Assembly (NCBI RefSeq): GCF_011772445.1
Contig: NZ_WVZN01000021.1
Location: forward strand, 1-64,000
Source of the DNA: Hydrogenophaga sp.
Lineage (GTDB): Bacteria; Pseudomonadota; Gammaproteobacteria; Burkholderiales; Burkholderiaceae_C
Direction: 5' to 3'
DNA length: 64,000 bases
Positions within the stretch are counted from its first letter, which is position 1. The number at the start of each line of letters is the position of its first letter. Shown in pieces: positions 8,715 to 21,180 of this stretch. Both the position numbers and the translations under genes were made by a program. The notes under the pieces are model-generated. The model did not search any database. It saw nothing but the letters and a program-made list of their open reading frames with translations, and was not told the DNA's origin.

Positions 8715-9752
8715 TCAGGCGCGCGGCGGGCCCAGCCGCTCATCGACGGCAGCGAAGAACGCCGGGTCGATGTCGAGCACCAGCGGCACGGCCCAAAGGT
8801 TCGGGCGCGGGGTGCCGGCGAATTTCACCAGGTCCTTCTCGGTGCACAGCACAGGCCCCGTCGCGCGGTCCACCGCCTGGGCGAGGGTGTGGGCGTCGGC
8901 GTGATCGCCCAAGGCGACCGAGGCCGCCAGCCGCAGGCCGCGCCCGCGCAGCATGCCGAAGAAGGCGTCGGGCCGCGCGATGCCGGCCAAGGCCGTGACA
9001 GGCTGGTCCGCGAGCGAGGCCAGCGCCACGCGTTCGCCCTGAGCGTTTACCGCGTGCGCGGCCAGCGAGCGGCGCGCCAGGAACGAGGGCAGGTGGCCGG
9101 GCAATGCGGCTGGCGGTGGCGCGCCTTCGGGCGCTTGCTGCAGCACGAGTTGCGGTGCGCGCGGCGCATCGGCGCAGGGCCAGGGCTCGCGCAGCAGGCC
9201 CGCCGGCAGCAGCCAGCCATTGCCCAGGCCGCGCTCGTCGAACACGGCCACGCGCAGGTCGCTGGCCAGCGACCAGTGCTGCAAGCCATCGTCGCAGACG
9301 ATGAGGTTCACGTCGGGGTGGGCGCGCAGCAGGGCCGCCGCCGCGTCGGCGCGCGAGCGGCCGACCCACACCGGCACGCCGCTCGCGCGGCAGATCAGCA
9401 GCGGTTCGTCGCCGGCCTGCGCCGGGTCGGTGTCGGTGTGCACGGCGCGGGGCGATGCGTCGGTGCGTCCGTGCCCGCGCGAGACCACGCCCGGGCGCCA
9501 GCCGCGCGCCTTCAGGTGCTCCACCAGCGCGATCGTGGTCGGGGTCTTGCCCGCGCCGCCCACGACCACGTTGCCCACGACGACCACGGGCACCGGCAGG
9601 TGCGTGGCCTGGCGCCGGCCCGATTGGTACGCGGTTCGGCGCGCCGCCAGCAGGGCGCCGTAGAGCCAGGCCAGCGGCAGCAGCAGGCGCGCGGCCAGGC
9701 CGCGGCGCAGGCTCAGCGCGCGCCAGCAGGCCTCGACGCGGGCCCGGGCCAT
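8715..9752 (-). CDS. lpxK: Tetraacyldisaccharide 4'-kinase
   Basis: A 345-residue inner-membrane enzyme that phosphorylates the 4' position of the lipid A precursor. The N-terminal membrane-anchoring helix is [15 protein letters not shown]. The P-loop reads [14 protein letters not shown] (about 60-73), followed by VSRGHGR and the CDDGLQHW motif. Length is normal. It lies between exbD (7 bp upstream) and the Trm112-like gene on the same strand. Confidence 0.97.
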   Translation of the reverse strand: MARARVEACWRALSLRRGLAARLLLPLAWLYGALLAARRTAYQSGRRQATHLPVPVVVVGNVVVGGAGKTPTTIALVEHLKARGWRPGVVSRGHGRTDASPRAVHTDTDPAQAGDEPLLICRASGVPVWVGRSRADAAAALLRAHPDVNLIVCDDGLQHWSLASDLRVAVFDERGLGNGWLLPAGLLREPWPCADAPRAPQLVLQQAPEGAPPPAALPGHLPSFLARRSLAAHAVNAQGERVALASLADQPVTALAGIARPDAFFGMLRGRGLRLAASVALGDHADAHTLAQAVDRATGPVLCTEKDLVKFAGTPRPNLWAVPLVLDIDPAFFAAVDERLGPPRA

Positions 9753-9759
9753 GGCCGGT

Positions 9760-10200
9760 TCAGCGCTTGCGCGCCGGCGCGGCCTTGCCGCTTTGCTGCG
9801 TGGCGAAGGTGATCTGCACCAGGCCCGCGCGGCGCGCGGCGTCCATCACGTTGATCACCGCCTGGTGGGCCGCGGCGGCGTCGGCGCTGATCACCACCAC
9901 GGTGTCCTGCCCGTCCTGCACGCTGGCCTGAAGGGCGCTGGCGATGAGCTCGACGCTGGTGCCTTCGAGCACGGTGCGGTTGACGGCGTAGCGGCCATCG
10001 GCGCCCACCGCCACCACGATTTCCTTGGGGTTCTGCTTCGGCGCCTCGGCGTCGGCCGTCGGCAGGTTCACCTGAAGTTCGGTGAACTTGCTGTAGGTCG
10101 TCGTGAGCACCAGGAAGATGAGCACGACCAGCAGGATGTCGATGAACGGGATCAGGTTGATCTCGGGCTCATCGCGGTGACCCGTGGAGCGGAAATTCAT
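9760..10200 (-). CDS. exbD: ExbD/TolR-family biopolymer transport protein
   Basis: A 146-residue subunit of the proton-driven ExbB-ExbD motor that energises TonB-dependent outer-membrane transport. There is one N-terminal helix with the conserved Asp in NLIPFIDILLVVLIFLVL and a periplasmic domain. Its ATG overlaps the exbB stop, so the two are translationally coupled. A Lys/Ala/Arg tail ends the protein. Confidence 0.93.
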   Translation of the reverse strand: MNFRSTGHRDEPEINLIPFIDILLVVLIFLVLTTTYSKFTELQVNLPTADAEAPKQNPKEIVVAVGADGRYAVNRTVLEGTSVELIASALQASVQDGQDTVVVISADAAAAHQAVINVMDAARRAGLVQITFATQQSGKAAPARKR

Positions 10201-10838
10201 GGCTTGCGCACGCTCAGCAGGTGGCGCGCGAAGCGCTCGGTAGACACCTCCATGGCCAGCAGGTACTCGTCCACGCGGGCGCGGAAGTAGCGCCAGAAGA
10301 TCAGCGCCGGGATGGCGATGATGAGGCCGAAGGCGGTGTTGTAGAGCGCGATGGAGATGCCGTGCGCCAACTGCGCGGGGTTGCCGCCGCCGGGCACGAT
10401 GCCCATGCCATCGCCCGCCTGCGAACCGAAGATCTCGATCATGCCGATGACCGTGCCCAGCAGACCCAGCAGAGGCGCCGCCGAGGCGATGGTGGCCAGC
10501 GCGCCCAGGTAGCGCTGCAGCTTGGCCGCGGCCTGGCGGCCCGCGCCTTCCAGGTTGGCGCGCAGGTCCTCGGACGTGGCCTTGGGGTTGGCGTTGAAGG
10601 TACGAAAGCCCGTGGCCAGCACCGCGCCGAGCAGCGAGTTCTGTTCGAGCTGGGTCACCACGTCGGGGCCGGGGATGCCGTTGCGCGAGACCATGATGGC
10701 TTCGTCGAGCAGCTTGGCCGGCACGATCTTGTTGGCTTTGAGGCTGACGAAGCGCTCGATGACGAGGGCCAGACCGAGCACGGAACACACGATCAGGGGC
10801 CAGATCGGCCAACCGGCCGCTTGTATGATGGACAACAA
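10197..10838 (-). CDS. exbB: ExbB/TolQ-family proton channel protein
   Basis: A 213-residue membrane protein of the MotA/TolQ/ExbB family with three helices (about 8-28, 115-138 and 160-185). The conserved TIASAAPLLGLLGTVIGMI segment is present. With ExbD it forms the proton channel that drives TonB. No tonB gene is in the window. It is first in the exbB-exbD-lpxK-trm112-kdsB minus-strand run. Confidence 0.94.
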   Translation of the reverse strand: MLSIIQAAGWPIWPLIVCSVLGLALVIERFVSLKANKIVPAKLLDEAIMVSRNGIPGPDVVTQLEQNSLLGAVLATGFRTFNANPKATSEDLRANLEGAGRQAAAKLQRYLGALATIASAAPLLGLLGTVIGMIEIFGSQAGDGMGIVPGGGNPAQLAHGISIALYNTAFGLIIAIPALIFWRYFRARVDEYLLAMEVSTERFARHLLSVRKP

Positions 10839-11141
10839 CTCAGGGCTCCGGGCTAGGACAACAGCGCCGGATTATGTCCCAGCCCTCTGTGCCACCCCCC
10901 TGTTTCAGCCGATGCGCGTGCGCCCTGCGGGACGACCGGAGCCGGCCCGCGACATCCACATCTCCTGTGGACATCTTTGTGAAGAACCCCGAGAACAAGC
11001 CTCACGGGCCCAGCATTTCCGCGCGTTTCGACGGATTGATGAAAAATTGGGCAGCACAAAGTGCTTTGGAATCAAGGCACTGCGGCCCAGGCCTTGTGGT
11101 GTCGGGCATTGGCGACAACAACCCCAGCATTGGTGCGGCTT
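10839..11141. other. Intergenic region between exbB and xseA
   Basis: About 300 bp between divergent genes. It is less GC-rich than its surroundings and must hold both promoters, but I cannot name -35/-10 boxes with confidence. Two similar stretches (TGTGGACATCTTTG near 10973 and TGTGGACACATTTG at 11141) are visible. An alternative in-frame GTG for xseA lies at 11061. Confidence 0.5.
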
Positions 11142-12470
11142 GTGGACACATTTGACCCCTTCGAGCCAGCAACGACGCCATCCGGCGCGGGCGATGGCCC
11201 ATCCGGCGCGCGTTTCTGGGCGGTTGGCGCGCTGGTGCGAGCCGTGGCGGACGCTCTGGCCTCGCGCTTCAACCCGGTGGCGGTCCAGGGCGAGATTTCG
11301 GGCTTCTCGCGCGCGGCCAGCGGGCATTGCTACTTCTCGCTGAAGGACGACGCCGGCCAGTTGCGCTGCGCCATGTTCCGCCGCGCGGCCGAGCAGGTGG
11401 GTTTTCCGGTGCGCGACGGCCAGCGCGTGCAGGTGCAGGGCCGGCTGGACGTGTACGGCCCGCGCGGCGACCTGCAGCTCATCGTGGAGAACCTGCGCCT
11501 GGCGGGGCAGGGCAGCCTGTACGAGCAGTTCCTGCGACTGAAGGCCGCGCTGCAGGCCGAAGGGCTGTTCGACGCCGGGCGCAAGCGGCCGCTGCCGCCG
11601 CAGCCCCGGCACATCGGCGTGGTCACCTCGCTGGGCGCTGCGGCGCTGCGCGACGTCGCCACGGCCCTGCGCCGTCGCGTGCCGCACATCGCGGTGACCG
11701 TGTTTCCCGCGTCCGTGCAGGGCGCACAGGCGCCGGCCGAGCTGGTGGCGGCGCTGGCCTCGGCGGCCGCGCACCGGGGGCCGCGCGGCGCCTGCGACGT
11801 GCTGCTGCTGGTGCGCGGCGGTGGCTCGCTCGAAGACCTCTGGGCGTTCAACGACGCCGCCGTCGTGCGCGCGGTCGCGGCCTCGCCCCTGCCGGTGGTG
11901 GTGGGCGTGGGCCACGAGACCGACTTCACGCTGGCCGACTTCGCCGCCGACCTGCGCGCGCCCACGCCCACGGCGGCGGCCGAACTGTGCGCGCCCGAGC
12001 GGCGCCAGCGCGAACTCGAGCTCGAGCGCTTGCAGGGCCTGATGCGGCGCGGCGTGGAAAGCGCCATCGACCAGCGCGCGCAGCGGCTCGACCGGCTCTC
12101 GGCGCACCTGGGCCGGCCTTCGGCGCGCCTCGCGCGCGCGGCCGAGCAGCTCACGCGCTCGCAAGGTCGCATGCACCAGGCGCTGGATCTCGCGCTGCAG
12201 CGCCAGACCTGGCGGCTCGACGAACTGCGATCGCGCCTGCCGCTCGCCGTGCACCGCGGCCTTCACACCAGCGCGCAACGCCTGCAACGCGCCGAGGACT
12301 CGCTGGCCCTGCTCGATCCGCGCCTGGTGCTGCAGCGGGGCTACGCCTACCTCACCGACGCCAACGGCCAGGCCGTGACGAGCGTGGCACAGGCTTTGCC
12401 GGGAACCGTGGTGCAGGCCACGCTGGCAGACGGCGTGCTGCCCCTGCGCGTGCGCGAATCCGGCACCTGA
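11142..12470 (+). CDS. xseA: Exodeoxyribonuclease VII large subunit
   Basis: A 442-residue (from GTG 11142) subunit of the single-strand-specific nuclease. The N-terminal OB domain ([20 protein letters not shown]), the nuclease domain ([40 protein letters not shown]) and a long C-terminal coiled coil are all visible. The start is uncertain: GTG 11142 gives a family-like length, while GTG 11061 would add 27 residues, and neither has a clear ribosome site. No xseB is adjacent. sodB follows about 100 bp downstream. Confidence 0.93.
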   Translation: MDTFDPFEPATTPSGAGDGPSGARFWAVGALVRAVADALASRFNPVAVQGEISGFSRAASGHCYFSLKDDAGQLRCAMFRRAAEQVGFPVRDGQRVQVQGRLDVYGPRGDLQLIVENLRLAGQGSLYEQFLRLKAALQAEGLFDAGRKRPLPPQPRHIGVVTSLGAAALRDVATALRRRVPHIAVTVFPASVQGAQAPAELVAALASAAAHRGPRGACDVLLLVRGGGSLEDLWAFNDAAVVRAVAASPLPVVVGVGHETDFTLADFAADLRAPTPTAAAELCAPERRQRELELERLQGLMRRGVESAIDQRAQRLDRLSAHLGRPSARLARAAEQLTRSQGRMHQALDLALQRQTWRLDELRSRLPLAVHRGLHTSAQRLQRAEDSLALLDPRLVLQRGYAYLTDANGQAVTSVAQALPGTVVQATLADGVLPLRVRESGT

Positions 12471-12574
12471 GGCTTCTCCAGGCCGCAGCTAAAACCCCGC
12501 GCGCGGTGCCGTCACCTTCGCTGCCTACAATCCGCCCCGACCCCACCCACAACCCACCAAAAAAGAGGACGCAC

Positions 12575-13156
12575 ATGGAACACACCCTGCCCCCGCTGCC
12601 CTATGGCCTGGACGACCTGGCCCCCCACTACAGCCGCGAGACGCTGGAGTACCACCACGGCAAGCACCACAACGCCTATGTGGTGAACCTCAACAACCTG
12701 CAAAAGGGCACCGAATTCGAAAGCATGGACCTCGAGTCCATCGTCAAGAAATCCAGCGGTGGCATCTTCAACAACGCCGCGCAGATCTGGAACCACACCT
12801 TCTTCTGGAACTGCATGAAGCCCAATGGCGGCGGCGAGCCCTCGGGCGCGCTGGCCGAGGCCATCAAGGCCAAGTGGGGCAGCTACGCCGCCTTCAAGGA
12901 AGCCTTCACCAAGAGCGCCGTGGGCAACTTCGGTTCGGGCTGGACCTGGCTGGTGAAGAAATCCGACGGCTCGGTGGACATCGTCAACACCGGCGCTGCC
13001 GGCACGCCGCTGACCACCGCCGACAAGGCCCTGCTGACCGTGGACGTGTGGGAACACGCCTACTACATCGACTACCGCAACGCGCGCCCCAAGTTCGTCG
13101 AGACCTTCCTCGACAAGCTGGTGAACTGGTCCTTCGCCGAGAAGAACTTCGCCTGA
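12575..13156 (+). CDS. sodB: Superoxide dismutase [Fe]
   Basis: A 193-residue cytoplasmic iron superoxide dismutase. Metal ligands are His27, His74, Asp157 and His161 (DVWEHAYY). Gln70 in [11 protein letters not shown] is the hallmark of the Fe rather than the Mn form. A good AAGAGGA ribosome site precedes the ATG. A rho-independent terminator follows. Confidence 0.97.
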   Translation: MEHTLPPLPYGLDDLAPHYSRETLEYHHGKHHNAYVVNLNNLQKGTEFESMDLESIVKKSSGGIFNNAAQIWNHTFFWNCMKPNGGGEPSGALAEAIKAKWGSYAAFKEAFTKSAVGNFGSGWTWLVKKSDGSVDIVNTGAAGTPLTTADKALLTVDVWEHAYYIDYRNARPKFVETFLDKLVNWSFAEKNFA

Positions 13157-13174
13157 TTTGCGTGCGGATCCACC

Positions 13175-13206
13175 AGGGCTCGAAGGGCAACCTTCGGGCC
13201 CTTTTT
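13175..13206 (+). terminator. Rho-independent terminator after sodB
   Basis: AGGGCTCGAAGG (13175-13186) pairs with CCTTCGGGCCCT (13191-13202), with one G-U type position, around a GCAA loop. A T-run follows at 13202-13206. Confidence 0.88.
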
Positions 13207-13367
13207 GCTTTTCGGGCGCCCGGTCGGGAAGAAATTTCTTCGTCTCGGTTTTGTATTGTGGGAGTACGGTCCCAGAATCGACGGTTTGGCCAGCGCCGCC
13301 AAAGCACAATCGCGGGGATACCGATGACCCGTATCCGCGCGGAAGCCAACAACCCTGGAGATAAGCC

Positions 13368-15608
<2,241 letters not shown>

Positions 15609-15623
15609 TCGGGCGCTTCAGGA

Positions 15624-15651
15624 AAAAAGCCACCGGTGACGGTGGCTTTTT
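15624..15651. terminator. Rho-independent terminator after icd2
   Basis: AAAAAGCCACCG and CGGTGGCTTTTT form a perfect 12-bp stem with a 4-nt loop. It can also terminate the convergent DUF192 gene. Confidence 0.92.
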
Positions 15652-16100
15652 CATTTGCCGAAGGGCGGCCCGCTCAGCCGTGCCCCGGCCTTGATGCCGC
15701 GTTTGGCGAACCAGCCCTGGTGCATCTCCAGCACGTAGCGCACCGGCCTGGCGGAGCAGTGCGAGTCCAGGCTCTGCGGCTGCATGTCCGCCAGGTTCAC
15801 GATGGTGCCGTCGTCGGCCACGAAGGCGGCCGTCAGCGGCAGCAGCGTGTTCTTCATCCAGAAGCACTGCGTGGCGGGCTGCTCGAACACGAACAGCATG
15901 CCCTCGTTCTCGGGCATTTCGCGGCGGAACATCAGGCCGACCGTGCGCGACGATGGTGTGTCGGCCACCTGGGCGTGGATGAGGCGCATGCCGGCCGACA
16001 GCGTGGTGCGTGGCAGGTTCAGCTGCGGGCCGTCCTGGGACCAGGCCGGGCCCGAGGCCAGCAGGCCCAGGCACAGCAGTGGGGTGAAGAGGGCTTTCAT
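15651..16100 (-). CDS. DUF192 exported protein
   Basis: A 149-residue protein with a signal peptide (MKALFTPLLCLGLLASGPAWSQ) and a DUF192 domain. The family motifs RTVGLMFRREMPENEGMLF and FWMKNTLLPL are present. DUF192 proteins are small beta-rich periplasmic proteins of unknown role. The start at 16100 gives a clean signal peptide. It sits between the two isocitrate dehydrogenase genes on the opposite strand. Confidence 0.9.
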   Translation of the reverse strand: MKALFTPLLCLGLLASGPAWSQDGPQLNLPRTTLSAGMRLIHAQVADTPSSRTVGLMFRREMPENEGMLFVFEQPATQCFWMKNTLLPLTAAFVADDGTIVNLADMQPQSLDSHCSARPVRYVLEMHQGWFAKRGIKAGARLSGPPFGK

Positions 16101-16235
16101 TCGGCGTGTGCGTGTCGATGGAGGCGGGCTGGCATTGTCTGCCATCGGGGCGGGGCGGGCCAGGGCGCTCTGCAAGAGACCACCGTCTAGAATTTCCGTT
16201 CCCCTGTTCCATCCGCCCTCCGTCACATCCCCGAC

Positions 16236-17492
<1,257 letters not shown>

Positions 17493-17528
17493 GGCCCGGG
17501 CGCGCGCCCCGGACGCGCAAAGAAAAAG

Positions 17529-17559
17529 ACCCCTGGGGGCCTGAAGCCCCCAGGGGTTT
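17529..17559. terminator. Rho-independent terminator after icd
   Basis: ACCCCTGGGGGC (17529-17540) pairs perfectly with GCCCCCAGGGGT (17546-17557), followed by T residues on the plus strand; an A-run on the other side allows bidirectional use. Confidence 0.92.
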
Positions 17560-17586
17560 GTTCATGGCAGGCCCCTTGCGGGGGCC

Positions 17587-17841
17587 TCAACGCTGCTGGC
17601 TCCCGCCGCGGCTGCTCGAGCTGTCGTCGCGGCCGGCGCCGGGCTGCTGCTGGCGCTGCTTGTCCTGCTGCCCGCCTTGCTGCGAACGCTGGTTGTCCTG
17701 CGCCTGTTGCTGCTCGCGGCGCTGGCGCTCTTGCTCCTGCGTCGAGTTGCTGGCGTTGTTGCTGTCCTGCTGCTGGCGGTTCTGGTTCTGCTGTTCCTGT
17801 TGCTTCTGCTGGTTCTGCTGAGGGTTTTGCTGGTTGGGCAT
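17587..17841 (-). CDS. Gln/Asn-rich low-complexity protein
   Basis: An 84-residue protein starting MPNQQNPQQNQQKQQEQQNQ, preceded by an AGGAG ribosome site 6 nt before the ATG. Nearly half of it is Gln, with Asn, Arg, Ser and Gly making up most of the rest and no hydrophobic residues to form a core. It should be fully disordered. A strong sigma-54 promoter match (17892-17906) lies upstream. It resembles hydrophilin or prion-like low-complexity sequences; I do not know a named family. It is the left edge of the sigma-54 island and is divergent from a YghA-like SDR. Confidence 0.72.
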   Translation of the reverse strand: MPNQQNPQQNQQKQQEQQNQNRQQQDSNNASNSTQEQERQRREQQQAQDNQRSQQGGQQDKQRQQQPGAGRDDSSSSRGGSQQR

Positions 17842-17891
17842 CTCGGGCTCCTGATGGGCTGAGCCGGCAACATCGCCGACACCCGGGAAGG

Positions 17892-17906
17892 GCAAACACC
17901 GTGCCC
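17892..17906 (-). promoter_or_regulatory. Sigma-54 promoter for the Q/N-rich gene
   Basis: Minus strand reads GGGCACGGTGTTTGC: GGCACG-N4-TTGC, missing only the first T of TGGCACG-N4-TTGC. The predicted start site is about 40 nt upstream of the ATG. Confidence 0.75.
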
Positions 17907-17922
17907 GGACCCGCCGGCTCGC

Positions 17923-17937
17923 GGGCGCCGCGATTGC
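17923..17937 (+). promoter_or_regulatory. Possible sigma-54 promoter for the SDR gene
   Basis: GGGCGCCGCGATTGC keeps the GG, C, C and TTGC positions at correct spacing but departs at three others. It is back-to-back with the minus-strand promoter 16 bp away; the ATG is 40 bp downstream. Confidence 0.5.
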
Positions 17938-17976
17938 CCGGGTCGGGATCCCCCATCCGTTTCACAGGAGATCCCC

Positions 17977-19011
17977 ATGCCGCCCAGCAAGACCCCCAGC
18001 GCCTCGGGTGACGAAGCGCAAGCCACGCTCGATCGCCAGCGCGACATCCAGCAACAACAGGACCGGTCCGATCGGGCCCGCCAGGCGTCGGCGGGCGGCA
18101 AGTCCGGGTCCGCACCCAAGGGCAAGGGCGACAAGCCCGCCGTGCAGGCCGGCGCGCGCGAACAACCCGCCGACATGCCGGCGCAGCACATCGACAAGCC
18201 CGGTCTGGAGGCCGAACTGGAGCTGGCCCCGCGGTTCCTGGCGCCCCAGTACGAGGGCAGTGCCAAGCTGCGCGACTGCGTGGCGCTCATCACCGGCGGC
18301 GATTCCGGCATCGGGCGCGCGGTGGCCGTGCTGTTCGCGCGCGAAGGCGCCGACGTGGCGATCGTCTACCTCGCCTCGCACGAAGATGCGCAAGAGACGC
18401 AGCGCCGCGTGCAGGCCGAAGGCCGGCGTTGCCTGCTGATCGCCGGTGACGTGAAGGACGGCAATTTCTGCCGGCAGGCCGTGCAGCGCACCGTGGACGA
18501 ACTGGGCCATCTGGACGTGCTGGTGAACAACGCCGCCTTCCAGGAGCACGCCAACTCCATCGAGGACATCACCGACGAGCGCCTGCACGAAACCCTGGAC
18601 ACCAACATCAAGGGCTACTTCCTCATGACGCGCGCGGCCCTGCCACACCTGGGTCAGGGCGCCGCCATCATCAACACCGGCTCGGTCGTGGGCCTGCGCG
18701 GCGCGGCCCACCTGCTGGACTACTCGGCCAGCAAGGGCGCCATCCACGCCTTCACCAAGTCGCTGGCGCAGAACCTCATTCAGAAGGGCATACGCGTGAA
18801 CGCCGTGGCGCCGGGCCCGGTGTGGACGCCGCTCAATCCGGCCGACTCGCCGGCCGAGAAGGTGGCCGAATTCGGCAAGAACACCGACATGAAGCGCGCC
18901 GCGCAGCCCGAGGAGCTCTCGCCGGCCTACGTGTTTCTGGCCTCGCCGGTGATGTCGGGCTACATCACGGGCATCGTGCTGCCGGTCACAGGCAGCGTGG
19001 GCGCGATCTGA
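17977..19011 (+). CDS. SDR family oxidoreductase, YghA/YhdF-like
   Basis: A 344-residue short-chain dehydrogenase with a long polar N-terminal extension (about 1-90, rich in Gln, Lys and Asp). NAD(P) binding TGGDSGIGRAVA is near residue 105. NNAAFQ and catalytic YSASKGA follow. The PQYEGSAKLRDCVALITGGD junction is typical of the glucose/ribitol-dehydrogenase-like stress-associated SDRs such as YghA. The substrate is unknown; relatives are often stress-induced. It is divergent from the Q/N-rich gene, and a sigma-54-like site lies upstream. It faces the gmhA-like gene convergently with no gap. Confidence 0.87.
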   Translation: MPPSKTPSASGDEAQATLDRQRDIQQQQDRSDRARQASAGGKSGSAPKGKGDKPAVQAGAREQPADMPAQHIDKPGLEAELELAPRFLAPQYEGSAKLRDCVALITGGDSGIGRAVAVLFAREGADVAIVYLASHEDAQETQRRVQAEGRRCLLIAGDVKDGNFCRQAVQRTVDELGHLDVLVNNAAFQEHANSIEDITDERLHETLDTNIKGYFLMTRAALPHLGQGAAIINTGSVVGLRGAAHLLDYSASKGAIHAFTKSLAQNLIQKGIRVNAVAPGPVWTPLNPADSPAEKVAEFGKNTDMKRAAQPEELSPAYVFLASPVMSGYITGIVLPVTGSVGAI

Positions 19012-19674
19012 TCAGCCGAGCAGCCCTGCCGCGCGCAGGCGCTGCTCCACCAGCGCGCACAGCGCGTGGCCGATGAAGATGTGCGCCTCCTGGATGCGCG
19101 CCGTGGCCTGCGAGGGCACGACGATGGGCACGTCGCACAGCGGAGCGAGGCGACCGCCGCCGCGTCCGAGCAGGCCCACCGTGGCGATGCCGAGCCCGCG
19201 CGCCGTCTCCATCGCGCGCACGACGTTGGCCGACATGCCCGAGGTGGAGATGCCCACCAGCGCATCGGGCGCGCGCCCGACGCCCGCCACCTGCCGCGCG
19301 AACACCTCGCCGAAGTCGTAGTCGTTGCCGATGCAGGTGAGCACCGAGCTGTCGGTGGTGAGCGCCAGCGCGGCCAGGGGCCGGCGATCGGCCTGGAAGC
19401 GTCCGGTGAACTCGGCGGCCAGGTGCTGGCTGTCGGCGGCCGAGCCGCCATTGCCGCAGAACAGCAGCTTGCCGCCCGCGCGCAGGCAGTCCGCCAGGGT
19501 GCGTCCGGCGTGCTCCACGTCTGCCTGCAGGCTGGCCAGGCCTTCGAACAGCGCCTGGTGCTCGATCAGGCCGCGCAGGAAGGGGTCGTCGCCCTGGGCC
19601 GCGAAGGGTGGCGGCAGCCCGGGCCGCTCCAGCGGGAGGGCGCGCCGGCGGCGCACGGGGTGCAAGAGGCCCAT
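19012..19674 (-). CDS. gmhA: SIS-domain sedoheptulose-7-phosphate isomerase (GmhA-like)
   Basis: A 220-residue SIS-domain protein that would isomerise sedoheptulose 7-phosphate to D-glycero-D-manno-heptose 7-phosphate, the first step of ADP-heptose synthesis. Motifs include FCGNGGSAADSQHLAAEFTG and GISTSGMSANV; the AHIFIGHALCALVE end is GmhA-like. Compared with E. coli GmhA it has about 25 extra N-terminal residues. Its ATG overlaps the stop of the rfaE2-like gene (ATGA). It is the last gene of a six-gene minus-strand operon. DiaA-type SIS proteins are the main alternative, but the context favours GmhA. Confidence 0.85.
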   Translation of the reverse strand: MGLLHPVRRRRALPLERPGLPPPFAAQGDDPFLRGLIEHQALFEGLASLQADVEHAGRTLADCLRAGGKLLFCGNGGSAADSQHLAAEFTGRFQADRRPLAALALTTDSSVLTCIGNDYDFGEVFARQVAGVGRAPDALVGISTSGMSANVVRAMETARGLGIATVGLLGRGGGRLAPLCDVPIVVPSQATARIQEAHIFIGHALCALVEQRLRAAGLLG

Positions 19675-20153
19675 CACGCCACCCCCGCTTCCATCTGGCG
19701 CGCGCGGTGCAGCAAGCCGGTGGTGGAACAGCCCACGCGGTACGGCAGGATCACCGTGCGGCCGCCCCAGCGGCGCAGCAGGCGCGCCTCGCTCAGGTCC
19801 TCGATGCGGTAATCGCCGCCCTTGACGTAGATGTCGGGCCGCAGTTGTTCGATCAGCAGGGCCGGTGTGGCTTCCGAGAAAACGACCACCAGCGAGACGC
19901 AGGACAGCGAGGCGATGACGGCGGCGCGGTCCTCGGCGCTGTTCAGCGGGCGGCCCGGGCCCTTGCCCAGGGCCCGCGCCGAGGCGTCGTCGTTGACGCC
20001 CACGACCAGCGAGCGGCCGAGGCGGCGCGCGTCTTTCAGGCATTCCACGTGGCCGCGGTGCAGCAGGTCGAACACGCCGTTGGTGAACACCAGGGGGCGC
20101 GGCAGCGCCACGCGTCGCGTCGCGGGGTGGAGGCAGAGCATGGGAGGCGTCAT
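19674..20153 (-). CDS. rfaE2: Heptose-1-phosphate adenylyltransferase (RfaE2-like)
   Basis: A 159-residue nucleotidyltransferase that would form ADP-heptose from heptose 1-phosphate and ATP. The FTNGVFDLLHRGHVECL segment carries the HxGH motif, and VGVNDDASARALGKGPGRP and YVKGGDY are typical of the C-terminal domain of HldE. The enzyme is free-standing; the kinase half is encoded separately at 40.9 kb. The start MTPPMLCLHP is chosen by length, and MLCLHP four codons later is possible. The gene is coupled to gmhA by a 1-base overlap of stop and start. Confidence 0.9.
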   Translation of the reverse strand: MTPPMLCLHPATRRVALPRPLVFTNGVFDLLHRGHVECLKDARRLGRSLVVGVNDDASARALGKGPGRPLNSAEDRAAVIASLSCVSLVVVFSEATPALLIEQLRPDIYVKGGDYRIEDLSEARLLRRWGGRTVILPYRVGCSTTGLLHRARQMEAGVA

Positions 20154-20166
20154 GGCGGGTGGGCGT

Positions 20167-21180
20167 TCAGGGCGTGACACCGCGAGATGGCAAGCGCCGT
20201 GCCCGCGCCGCCGGGCCGCGGGGCGCCGACGCACCGGTCACGGCGCGCAGGTGCGCCACGGTGCGCGCGAGCCCTTCGTCCAGCGGCACGCGGGGCGCCC
20301 AGTCCAGTTGCGTGCGCGCCAGGCGGATGTCCGGGCAGCGCCGGCGCGGGTCGTCGGCGGGCAGGGGGTGGTGCACCAGGCGGGAGCGGCTGGCCGTGAG
20401 GCGCAGCACGCGCTCGGCCAGCTCCAGCATCGTCACCTCGTGCGGGTTGCCCAGGTTCACGGGCTGTTCCACGCCGCTGGCCATGAGCCGCAGCAGGCCG
20501 TCGATGGTGTCCTCGACGAAGCAGAACGAGCGGCTCTGCTGGCCGTCGCCGTAGAGCGTGATGTCCTCGCCGCGCAGGGCCTGCACGATGAAGTTGCTCA
20601 CCACGCGGCCGTCGTCCGGCAGCATGCGGGGGCCGTAGGTGTTGAAGATGCGCGCCACGCGGATCGAGACGCCGTGTTGGCGCGCGTAGTCGTAGCACAG
20701 GGTTTCGGCGCAGCGTTTGCCTTCGTCGTAGCAGGCGCGCGGGCCGGTGGTGCTGACGTTGCCGCGGTAGGTCTCCGGCTGCGGGTGCACGTCGGGGTCG
20801 CCATAGATCTCGCTCGTGGAGGCTTGCAGCAAAGGCACGCGCTGTCCGTGCGCGATGTCCAGTGCGCGCAGGGTGCCCAGCACGCAGGTCAGGGTGGTGC
20901 CGATGGGGTCGCGCTGGTAGAAGGGCGGGCTGGCCGGACACGCGAGGTTGAACACCGCACAGGCGTGCACCCCTTGCAGCACCGTCGCGTCCTGCTGCCG
21001 CAATTCGAAGCCCGAGTGCACGAGCAGGTGGCGCAGGTTGTCGACGCGGCCCGAGGACAGGTTGTCCACGGCCAGCACGCGGTGGCCCTCGCGCAGCAGC
21101 CGTTCGCACAGGTGGCTGCCCAGAAAGCCCGCGCCGCCGGTCACCAGCACGGGTCGCGGATCGCGTGTGTCCGGCGTCAT
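20167..21180 (-). CDS. SDR epimerase/decarboxylase, UDP-glucuronate decarboxylase-like
   Basis: A 337-residue extended SDR acting on a nucleotide sugar. NAD binding VTGGAGFLGSHLCE is at about 13-26. The STSEIYGDPDVHPQPE segment and the catalytic YDEGKRCAE match UDP-glucuronate decarboxylase (UDP-xylose synthase) better than UDP-galactose epimerase or the heptose epimerase HldD. NTYGPRML and GQQSRSFCFVEDTIDGL are also typical. It probably supplies a nucleotide sugar to the island's glycan. Its ATG overlaps the carbamoyltransferase stop (ATGA). The exact product is inferred. Confidence 0.82.
   Translation of the reverse strand: MTPDTRDPRPVLVTGGAGFLGSHLCERLLREGHRVLAVDNLSSGRVDNLRHLLVHSGFELRQQDATVLQGVHACAVFNLACPASPPFYQRDPIGTTLTCVLGTLRALDIAHGQRVPLLQASTSEIYGDPDVHPQPETYRGNVSTTGPRACYDEGKRCAETLCYDYARQHGVSIRVARIFNTYGPRMLPDDGRVVSNFIVQALRGEDITLYGDGQQSRSFCFVEDTIDGLLRLMASGVEQPVNLGNPHEVTMLELAERVLRLTASRSRLVHHPLPADDPRRRCPDIRLARTQLDWAPRVPLDEGLARTVAHLRAVTGASAPRGPAARARRLPSRGVTP

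Noticed and set aside
10839..11141. Possible iron (Fur) box or riboswitch ahead of exbB
   Set aside because: No recognisable 19-bp Fur inverted repeat and no conserved RNA fold could be seen.
20167..21180. Considered as the heptose epimerase HldD completing ADP-L,D-heptose
   Set aside because: The STSEIYGDP and YDEGK motifs fit UDP-glucuronate decarboxylase-type enzymes better than HldD.
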